A stretch of 64,000 nucleotides of DNA from Metaphire vulgaris. Lineage: Eukaryota > Annelida > Clitellata > Crassiclitellata > Megascolecidae. Under the pieces are notes generated by a model that worked only from the letters and a program-made list of their open reading frames with translations, was not told the DNA's origin and searched no databases. The translations under genes were made by a program, and so were the position numbers. The first letter of the stretch is position 1. Every line of letters begins with the position of its first letter. Below, in pieces: positions 24,701 through 36,410 of this stretch. The stretch is from NCBI GenBank assembly GCA_018105865.1, contig CM030861.1:6997884-7061883 (forward strand), written 5' to 3'.

Positions 24701-27700
24701 AAAAGAAGATGGAATCTCTCGAATACTCCACTGCACCGAAAGCCTCATGAATTGCTGATAAAAAGCCAAAGCAGAAAACGTTGACTGAAGCATTTCATGT
24801 GTATGCATCTCCAAATGAATAGTAACAAGTAAAAAAGTAAAGTCCTTCCCGGGCACTTGAGGCTAACCCCAAGGCTCATAGGGCAGTGCTGATCTCCGTT
24901 ACCAAGGCTGTCAGCCAGGCGACTTGTGCAAGTTACACGATACGGTGCCAGTGTTCTCATGCAACGTGCCTGTTTACTTAATGGATTAATCCACTACACA
25001 TTTGCCATCGCCATCTGGGGAAAGAAGGCTGGGTCGACCTTAGGGCTCCTGCGAGAGTTGAACCCGCGACCTTCTGCTCCATCGTCCAACGTTGTTACCA
25101 CTCAGCTAACTTCCTGACCCTGCTAACTTCTTGTCCCATCTCCAAACGAATGGACGCATTTAAAACTATCGGAATGTTGTGCAATTTGTTACCCCTCTGT
25201 CTAAATATTTCCTTTGTTCACTTTCATATGTCTCACTTTCTATGTTTGGCATATATCCTTTGGTGTTATGTAGTGTGCCCTGTATGGGTGCGCGGTGGAG
25301 CAGTGGTTAGCGCACTGGTCTGCCAATCTTGAGTCCATGGTTCAACTCCCGGCCGCGGCAGAAACTTTTCGGTTGTTTCTGTCCCAAGCGCCCCCAGTCG
25401 ACTCAGCTGTGAATGAGTACATCGGGTGTTAATTCGGTGTAAGGAAAGGCGGCGAGGGAAAGGCTGGCAATCCGCCCTCATTCATCCGTTGCTGTGTAAA
25501 ACTGAAGGCGCTAACCCTTCGGTTCTCTGACGGGTCCACGATGGCCTATGGAGTGTACCTTTTTTTAGTGTGCCCTGTCATATTGATGTTGATTTTCTAC
25601 TCGTATGTCTAACGGGAAAGCAATAATTTTGAAATAATTTTTTCCTAAACTTTGTTCAGGCATTATTCTTCAACTGAACTGAGTGGCATTTGGTTATTTC
25701 GCTGTAAATCGGTGAGACTACAAGATCAAAGCTGTCCTGTTTATAAATTCCGTGGTCCCATGGAGCGAGCAAATTTATCCAGATTTTTTCAGGCACTTGC
25801 ACTACCTTCATTGGTTGTAAGTATTTAAATGATTGTACACACTTTCTAGTTTTGCATACTGGTTATGGTATAATATGTTATATAGTATCATTATTATTAT
25901 TCGACGATTTGTGAAGCGCTGTAACATAGCCATCAGCCAAAACCGAAAGCGCTGTATAGTCAACAGTCAACTATACAATCTGGTATTATATTATATAGCT
26001 AGTTATTTTCATTAGTTTTAGTTTTTTGTTTTATTGCATATTATTAGCTTTATTACAGCTTTACTCTTGCTTCCATCATTATTGTTAATACTGTTGTCTA
26101 AGATAAAATGAGGTTGCACTTATAAGAGAAAATGCACATTGTTTTTGCTTAGCTTATAAAGAGGAATTGCGTTGTTTGAAAAATACCATAGTGTATTTGA
26201 AATCAGACTTTTTCTAGTATTACGATACAAGAACCCTTTCAGCTGCTTGTATTGATTGAATAAACCTTTATTTTGTGCTGTAAGCAAATTTAAACTTGAC
26301 AATGGTCATTTGCTGTTTTGAAATTTGTTTCAAGCATGACGTTGGAAAAGGCAATGACTCAGATCTGTTTAGAGAAAGTGAAATCAATGTTCTTTACATC
26401 TTTTATGATGGAAATGTCGAAAATGCGGCCAAAGATCTGATCAAAGAATTTAGCTCCAATTATTTTGGCTTGATGGGAATCGTGTCCGTCAATGTGTAAG
26501 GTTTTAACTTAATATCCATGAATTTTCTGAACCTGAATCTTCATTCTAGAACTGCACCACCAGCTTCCTATTTGCTTGACCAACCAACTAACGCCGACAT
26601 TAATTTTAATACTAACACAATTACAAGTTACAGCCATATAATTGCATTAATATGTACTTCTGTTATGGTTTTTATGGTGCCTTTATTAACCCCTTTACCG
26701 GCCGTGACAATTTCATATGCATCAATTTTACATTGCGTTACAGATAATTGGCCGGTAAAAGGGTTAATGCAAAGTCCAAACCAGGCAAGGACCCTACCAG
26801 AACCCTAAGTGCTGCAATATTCGACCCACTTAAACAGTGGAAGCGTCCTGTTGGAAGACCATGTACCACCTGGTCAAGGACAATAGAACCTGACTTAGCT
26901 GCCCAATGCTGTGGACTCTTTGCTGCCCTGAGGCGAGCACAGGACAAACGAAACCGGCAACGTATCATGGAGACGGCTACACTTCAGAGGGTCATGCCAT
27001 AAATAACGATGATAGTTAATTTGCGGGAACAGACCGTAAAAGTCGTAGCGTAGAGGTCACCAGGGTCTGGTTTTATCCAATCCTTTAGTTTGTCTCAGTT
27101 AGCCATTCTTTGCAATATGCCCGCTGATCATGATGGCTTCACTTTTTTCTTGGTGGTATCAGTAGTGTAGCGATGCCTGTCGCTTTACACCTTCAACTAT
27201 CTTCTCTGACTCATCACACATTTAATTTTGTTATTTAAAACATTTTTTATGTAACTAGTTATTTTCTATTTAAAAAATAATATAAGAAACAGGAAATAGA
27301 CAACTCTAGATAGTTCAGTTGATGTAAATGTGTTTATATTGATGGTCTTACAAGTAACTAACCAGTTAATAAGGAGTTACTGTTCAAAGTTTTCATGTTG
27401 AAAAGTTTGAATTTCCAGAAGGATTTTGAAAATTGACTGAAATCACTAAAACTAGCACATTTGGAACCATAAATAAAGACCAAAAATAATACCCAGATTT
27501 GTCAAAAATTATCTAGATACCTAGACAGGAGTAAAAAACCAGTTCTAGTAGAAAAACTCAGCTGAGTGACACATATTGCCAAAAGCAGTAGATGTATATT
27601 TTTTATGCAATAGTTTATTGATTTTCATCTCCATTATAGAACTATTTTGACTAATTAATTAATTATTTAAATTAATGTGATCAGAATATATTTTGTCAAT

Positions 27701-29333
27701 TTGAAATTGTTGATTATTCTCTGATTAGCTAGTAGTCAGATAAATTGAATGTCATATTTGTTGTGTACCCGGTATATTTCTGTAGTTTTTTGTTTTGTTT
27801 CGTAGTAATACAGTTGATATGACCAACTATACATTCCCAAAAAGTCATCGCCTTCCGCTTCTGGCTTTCCAAAGTGCTGGCACGGTAGGTCAATCTTGCA
27901 CTTCAGCAGGCCGTCTAAATGTCTAGCTTAAGCAAGGTTTTGGGATGGGTCAATCTGCATGAATTAGTGCAGACAGTTTTTTGGAAACAAATTCAATGAT
28001 CTGTTGAAAGTGAAAATTATTGAAATTTTTAAGTTGATAACTTTGAATCTTCAGTAATTTTCACATTCAAATTGAATGCAACTAGCTTCATCAATACTTA
28101 GCAGCCTAAAAAGTTCAGGTGACTTGCACAATGCTCCAAGAGACACAACAAAGATCTTAAAATCCACAAATGCCTTCATAGCATTCAAATTGAATTGAAT
28201 TGAATAAATTCAGTTTGATTTGATGCTGCGTAATATGTCCTTATATTCTGTTGTTTTAGAATGATTTGGTGTATATTGAGGATCAAGATGCACCAGCTAA
28301 TTTCGTTGAGAAAATGCTAAACGTGACAAGTTCAGACGGGGAGCCACGTGGGGAGCCACATGGGGAGCCAGACAAGACTGAAACACCTCAAGAGGGTAAT
28401 AATCTTTGTTTGCAGAGTAATACTTGTTTGATGTGTTCTTTAAAGATGTCAGTAGAAATTTGTATTAGTTGAAGGCCTGTAGTAAATTTCTCATGTTTGA
28501 ATGAATTTGCAGTTTTCTATTCAGAACCAAAATGGCTTTTCAAGAGCAGAAGTATACAGCAAAATTAGTTCAGGACCAACTTTGTTATGTTGAACTTTTC
28601 ACTGTTTTGCCCTGTTGTTGTCATTGTTGCTTCACCATAGCTATAACAACCCGCCCTGCTGCCTCATGGATACACTGACCTTTGCCCGACTAACAATCCA
28701 CCTTGCCTATGGCTATTTCAAGAAAGACAAAGCGCATAAGAATAAGCAGCTACTACTCTACTACTTTCCAAAGCGCTATATAAATTTACCAGATTTTACT
28801 TCCTTACTTTTTACTGGAGCAGGGTTAATTATGGGCTTCCCTTTACGCTGGTTTTCTTGTCTTGCATATACTCAGTTCCAAGTCGTGCAAGCAGCGTCAC
28901 TGTCTCATCAAGCAGTTTAATCTTGTCTTTCAGGCCTAAACCATCCTCTCTTCTCTGTTTCAAGTCAGCCGGGTCTTAACTTTGACGCAAGGTTGACTTA
29001 GTCTAACTGTGAGCACAGGCTTTCACAGTTAACCACAATAATCAGGCTGTTAGTTAGTTAGTTATAGGCTAATTTATATAGCGCTATTGTCCTAGCAGGC
29101 TAGAGTCAAGAGTGCTTTACATTGAATTGAAAGAGTGTCCGAACAAGTGCGTTTTTAGTTTCTTAGCGAATGTTTCCAAGTTGGTCGCGTTGGTGACACT
29201 GTCTGGTAACGCGTTCCAGAAAGCCGGGTTCCCTCGAGTAACAGAACGCTCCCCCAGTTTGGCTGTTTTCGAGGGAGGAGGCACCGACAGTCGGACCTGT
29301 GCTTAGTTGGATCCATCTTCTGGAAGACACTTG

Positions 29334-29377
<44 letters not shown>

Positions 29378-32300
29378 ACAATTTATATAGCACTATCTGC
29401 CTGGCAAAGGCCATAGTCAAGAGCGCTTTACAAAGACATCCGATATGAGATTTTAAATAAGCTAAACTTAAGTTTCTGTGCATGATTGATATATCAATGA
29501 TGATATATCAATACACGATCTAGTTACAACTGTCTCCATAGCTCTCTGAAATGTCTGAAACTGCAGTAATCATGCACTAGTGCAGCTGAGTTACTCAGTA
29601 GAATTGCTGTATATGCATTTTATTACATTACTTTGCTATGTTGTGTAATATGTAACTACTTTGTTGTCATCTTGATAAAAATTGTCAAGAGCATTTTGAT
29701 CATTTTTATGGTTATCTAAGATATTGCTTGAACTGCTACAGTTTATTAAATTAGTTTTATTTTCATATGACATGCATTTATAATTGAATGGTCCGGTGGA
29801 ATAAGGAGGTAAATGTAGTTACCCCCTTAATGGTTAGGTTGTTGATTGAAGGGCCCTGTGAAATAAGGAAGTAAATGCAGTTACCCCCTTATTGTTATTG
29901 ATAATTTAACCATTGGGGGGTTGGGGGGTTGGTAGCAGTTACCTCCTTATTCCACCATGTCATTCAATTATATAATTTATATAACCAACGAATGGTATGT
30001 CATCTCGTGGAAAGTCACTTACAAGAGGGAATTACATTATTCTTCTCTTTTGTTTACTGTTTTGCTTCTTCTGTTATTTTTTCCAAGAATATGATCTTGA
30101 CAGTGATGAGATGGAAGCGCAGGACGATATCGTGGCAAAGATTGCTTCTGAGCTGCGCAATGTCACTTTTACTCGAACTCATCTTCCAGCGCTCACTGAC
30201 AAGACTTTTTACTCCGAAGTTAACGAACGATCATTAGTGATTGTGCTCTTCTATCTTGATTGCAAGTGCTCTGAAATAATTTTGTTTCTTGAAACTGTGT
30301 GTTCATCTATTCATCTATAAATTGCAAATTTATAGGTTTCTCTTGTGTGGAAGAAATTTAATTGGAAATTTTTTGCTGCAGGTTTTTCTCTGATGATGTT
30401 TGATTTGAAATGCTTTAGTTTACACTTTTAAAACTGTTTGTCACTGCAAAATTATGACTGATTGCTTATTTTGATTTGTAACTTAATCCTTTGACCTGTC
30501 TGCTACCGACATGGTCGAGTTTTATCGGATGTAAATCTCCAATAATTCATTCTTCATTTGTGTTTTTTTATTTGCAGTAAATCAGATCTAAATCTCTAAT
30601 AATTCATTCTTCTTTTGTGGATTTTGCAGTTGATGCAAGAAATCAGATTGTTGCAAGACTCTTTGCAAAGGCAGCCGAAGTCCTTGCAAAAGACGATCAG
30701 TTTCCTTTGGCAGCAGTTGAATGTTTCGACTGGACTGATGTCTGTGGGAAGGCCAATGTATCCGTTTATCCAACTATTCGCATATATCGCTCCAACATGG
30801 AACCAGTACTCTACAATGGTCCCCTGTCGGTCAATTCATTTGTCACTGCTGCTAAACTGTAAGTAAAAGTTTACTTGTTATGTTTTTGATAAAATCTTAT
30901 CACTTGTAGTTTTTGTCTTGATAGATTGCAAAACTGTATTATCTTTCTCTGCTATGTTGAATCTTTCTTTATCCATTTACTCGTTATGTTTTTGATAAAG
31001 TCTTATCACTTGTAGATTTTGTCATGATAGATTCTTCTTCTTTAGGTGCCCTGTTTTACAACGTTGGCGCCCATGGACTTCCACTCCTCTCTGTCGTATG
31101 TCGCTTGTAGCAGTTCTACTTCTGATCTTTTGTCTTTCACATCGCATAGCAGGTTTTCGATGAACGTCAATCTTGGTCTCCCTCTTGCTCTTTTCCCCAT
31201 CACTTTACCTGTTGTGGCTAAGTTTTCCAGGCCTTTTTTCTCATTTATGTCCAAAGAATTCTAATTGTCTTTTCTTTGTAGTCTTTAACAATTTACTTCT
31301 TAAATTTGCCTTTTCCAAAATTTCTTGGTTTGATATGATAGATTGCATAACTGTATTATCTTTCTCTGCTATATTGAATCTTTCTTTAGCCATATGATGG
31401 ATAATCCAGTTGCTCTCTCTACCACTGAAGAAGTGTTGTCATTTGTTGAGGGTGACTTCCCCGGTAAAATCAAAGCACACACGAATGTTGCTGTTGTTGG
31501 AGCATTTGGAAATGAACACATGAAATGTGAGTATTTATTATTATTATTATTAACGTGCTGATTAATGTGGTAACTCGTCCAAACGAACTGTGTGAACACA
31601 TTACAAAGTTACAAATAACTCGTGCGATATAACCATGTTTTAAACTGAGAAAAGAGAGAAAAACCGCATGCTGTGAGAAGGCTGCAACAGTCTAGCGCCA
31701 CTCCCACCAACTATTTACCAGTGCTTGTCTGATACTACGGCAATTGATTCGTGGTTGGCATGCTGTTGATGTAATTGGTTGTTATGCTTGTCATCTGTCC
31801 ATATCTATATGATAATACACATGTTTGGTATGGTTGTAAAATTCTGTCGACTATCTTAGTCTGGTCAGCTAGAGGTGTGACTATTAGATTAACTAATGAT
31901 TCGTCACATATTTGATCGTTTATGAACGTTACTTTGATTGCTGGTTAATATATTTTCAATTTCTCTTTTTAAATGCAGTTTCTTTGACCATTTTCCATGT
32001 ATTTTGAAGTTAAGTGGGATGATTATAATTATTAAGAACCAAATATGACAAAGTTTGTTTTGACTGTACGGTCTTCGAACTTGTCGGATGAATTAGGTTT
32101 TAAAAAGCAAACATAGTTTACAAAGGTGTTTGATCTGTCTTCAGTTCTTTGCTAAATGAACCGGTAACTGACGACTTGCAGCAGTGTTTTTGTGGTTGAA
32201 ATATGTGACTTCTTGAGACAATAATTTTTCGTTTTAGATGAGAAGACGTTTAGAATGGCTGCAAAGGAACTGCAGGGTCATTACTTGTGTGGCATTGTGA

Positions 32301-32899
32301 AAGACAACATTGCAGAGTCGACGTAAGAGGCCTTAGCACTTCCCTGGTTCACCCTTGAGTTTTTACTGTCCGTGGCATGATTGTTTGACATGCCTGTTGT
32401 TTGTCAATATTAAACTTGGCAATTATTTCATGCAACTGAATGTGCTAAGTGGGAAAAAACTCAAGAGATCCAAGATAAAACTTTAAACAAGAAAAGCTTA
32501 ACAATTGATTAGAACATGGCTACTGCAAATTCTTCAGATTTTGTTTCTTTCTTTACTAACATAACTAATAACTTTACTTTCCTAACACATCAATACACCA
32601 CTTGATGAGTTGAAACACAATGGCCCAATTGCCTTTTGTAATGCCGCTAGTTTAATCGACGGTTTTGTGTTTTTGTTGGCAGTTGTAAAACTCGTGGATT
32701 CAAAGCGCCGTGCATAATCGCCTCTAAGCGTCATGACCAACTGGAGCCAGTTACAATGGTGAAATTAGGCTCCTCAGTGAATGAACTCATTGGCAACATA
32801 GAGTCTGCCGTTTTACCTCTTCTGGTACCAACTTTTGCTTTCTCTTTTTTTATTATATTATTTATCAAAATGTGATTGACATTATTGTTATTATTGTTG

Positions 32900-32951
<52 letters not shown>

Positions 32952-33049
32952 GGAGCTCTTCTGAGTTATCATTTGCCCACTCTTTTTCATTCTCTGTTCA
33001 GACAACTCCTTCTAGTTTCTTTCTGGCACATCGTGACCTGAACTACTCT

Positions 33050-33121
<72 letters not shown>

Positions 33122-33254
33122 GCATTGTTCATTAGTGGAGTTGGGTGTTGAAAGTTCTACGGACGGTGACAGTGTTAAACCTCTGAAGTGTCACAAACCG
33201 AATGTTTGCTGTAAGAGAAATGACGTTTCTCTGTTATTTTCATTATCGTCGTCG

Positions 33255-33286
<32 letters not shown>

Positions 33287-34675
33287 GACAATTTCTAGAA
33301 TGACATGTGCATGATGAAGGCCAAAACAAGAGAAGTTTAGCGGACATCATTAAATTGAATGAGATGCAAACATAATTGGGCCTTGAGATCACACTTGCAT
33401 ATTCCAGTGAAATTTGTTTCCATAGCAGTGTCAGCGAATCCCATAACATTGGATTGCATACCACACTGCATGCTAATAAAAGATGTTGACTTGGAATTTG
33501 TTTCTTGTTTGATTATATTTAGCCAGAGTTGACTGCAGAAAACTTCCCAGTTTATTTTGCCATGAAAAAGCCTCTGCTGATCCTCTTTACAGCCAATACT
33601 GACGGCACTTATTATCATGCAATCAGTGCAATGGCCTCTGAAGGAACACGGCATGAGGTTGCCCTCTTGTGGATGAACATGTCAGTATCTCAAGTTTTAA
33701 TGACTAACTCACTAAATTAACTGTCGTTATGGAAGTTGATTATTTTTATATTCTAGATTGTTTTAAAATTTTTAGGATCTTTGTTTATATGATTACGTTG
33801 AGTTGCGGCGATTTCAGAGGACGAGAATTAAGACCTTAGTTTCAAAGCTGTATAGGTAACGGTAAATTGAAATCTGCAAAATCATTTTTGGTTTGCGTTG
33901 ATTTTGGTCATTATAGATTTATAGTAAAATTAGCCCCGTTAAAGCCGCCAAATCGCCTCTCGCCACGCGTTGGTCTGAACGGATTTCCTTGATCGCCTCG
34001 CCATCAAGGCATTGGGTTTGGTCCTATGCAATTTGACCTCGTTAATCTCGCCATTGCCACAAACTCAGGTGCATTTCACTGTCAAAGCATCGCTTTCGTT
34101 TAAGTACAGTATAACGAAAGCCGAGTTTTCACCCATGAAACCTCCCCGCTCGCTTGCCAGTGGGAACAATTGCCAAGGGAAACAATTAAATGGAAGACAT
34201 CTGTCCACACCATCTCCCTAAATCAGTGTGGCTGGGGTCGGAATTCCTTCAACCAATAGGCAAGAGACGGAGAGGAGAGAGGCAGGGAAGAAGGGAGGGA
34301 GGGTGAGAGAGAGACAGTGACAAGGTAGAGAGAGTCGCCGGAGAGAGAGGGGTCACCTGTGCAATTGTTTACGTTGTAATGCGGCCGTCCGCTGCTAATG
34401 GCAGGCACAAAAAGAGAAAGGCAAGAGCAGGAGAGGGAGATAAAGAGAGACAGAGGAGAGGTAGAGAGGGAGAAAAGAGATAAAGGAAGAGAGGAATACA
34501 TTTTATTGCTGTTAAACGTATAGGTGGAATCTATGCTTTAACTTCTCAAAGACAGGCTACTATTTACTCCATAGGTACACGCCTTTTGAATAATTATTGT
34601 AACAATGCTGGTCCAAACGGTGCATTTGCTTATGGCTACACAATGCCGTGCTGTAGCCTACAGTGTTATGAATGG

Positions 34676-34706
<31 letters not shown>

Positions 34707-34779
34707 CAGTATATATATATATATATATATATATAATATGGAGAAAGAGAGAGGAGGAGTGAGAGACAGGGAAAGAAAA

Positions 34780-34841
<62 letters not shown>

Positions 34842-36341
34842 TGTATACACAGTTCAACAATACTTTGTAATGGATTACTCAACTGACTTGCCCCGTTATG
34901 CCACCCCCGCCCCCATGGACGGATATGGGCGGGATAACGGGGGTTTACTGTAATATCAATAATTGATGTGAGATTTTTAAAAATATTTATATAATATATG
35001 AACAACTAATATTTCTTTAGCTGTGTCATATATTGTATGCTTCATTAGAATTTAAATCTGAATAGTAAAAAGTAAATTTTCACCCTAGGCTCAATGCCCA
35101 TAGGTGTGGTGCTGATCCCCGTTTGTGGCCATCAGCCCATAAGTGGCTAAGCCATACATCGGCGGATGGTGGCCAGTCTCTTCCGCCGAACCTATGGTTA
35201 CTTTCGCAATGTGGCCATTGCTACTGATTTGATGTTACTATCGCCCTCTAGCGATTAAGGCTGAGTCGACCTTAGGGGCTCCTACGGGATTGAACCCGTG
35301 TCGTCGGCGTGCCTGTCCAGTGATATTACCACTCATCTATCTTCCCGCCCCTAAATCTGAATATACAGTGGAAAACTCATATAAACATGAGATGGTTCTA
35401 TTGGTAATTGGAGATTGTGATGTCCTTTACCCTAGTTCTTCACCGACAGGAATGCTTTCTCCCGGTGAACAAATTCTTCATCATCACGTGAAAGAACCAA
35501 ATCAAGAAGAAATTCTTGTTATCAGCCATGGAACCGTCAGTTTATGTTGAACATTTAAAATAAGATGTTGATTTTTGTTAAATTATTTCCAGAAAATTTA
35601 TTATTATTATTATCTAATAATTTATAGAGCCCTATAACAAGGCATAAGCCTAAATCAAGAGTGCTTTACAATAATGAGTTAGCAATCATACGACGTACTA
35701 CAGTCTACAGTTACAGTCTGATTGTTATATATTTATATATTTATGAAGCATCAACAAAATTTTTAGGGTAAACTATATGCTTGTTAGAAGTTCGTACTCT
35801 TAATTGCAATTGTGATTTGCAATTTTTAAAATTTTAGGGCCAAGTTCATCGTTTCATGGAAAGTAAAATCAACAAAGAAACTGCTCTTACATGGCTGAGT
35901 AAAGTCACCAGCGGCAGTATTGAGACCACTAGTAAGCATTTTATTATATCCATTTATTGATCATGGCAGATTTGATTTTGCTGCTAATTTATTACATTCT
36001 ATCTTACCTCGGCTGTTAGATCTTCCAATGAATTGAGTATATTCAAATGTAGGCTTAAGACATATCTCTTCCAATTAGCATTTCCTCCATAGTCTGTCTT
36101 GCTGTTTCACCCTGACTGATCTCTGGAATGACTTGGATGGATTTGGAGCACCATTGACTGATAACTTTAGAGTATTTATTAGAACTGGTGCTAAAACCCA
36201 AAATTATTATTATTATTAAATTATTATTATTACTAAAAAGGTCATCAGAGAAATACTACTACTATCATTATCATTATGTTGAAAGTTTCTTGGAAGGTGG
36301 GTGTGTTATCATTATGTGTCACGGATATTCGTTGTAGTTAA

Positions 36342-36410
<69 letters not shown>

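Noticed and set aside
34020..34221. Frame near 34.0–34.2 kb, considered as the missing TXNDC16-like exon
   Set aside because: No acceptor and donor pair gives the required phase and the peptide does not fit the protein.
25000..35340. tRNA genes at the A/B-box sequences
   Set aside because: They do not fold into full cloverleaves and are followed by shared SINE bodies, so they are SINE heads.
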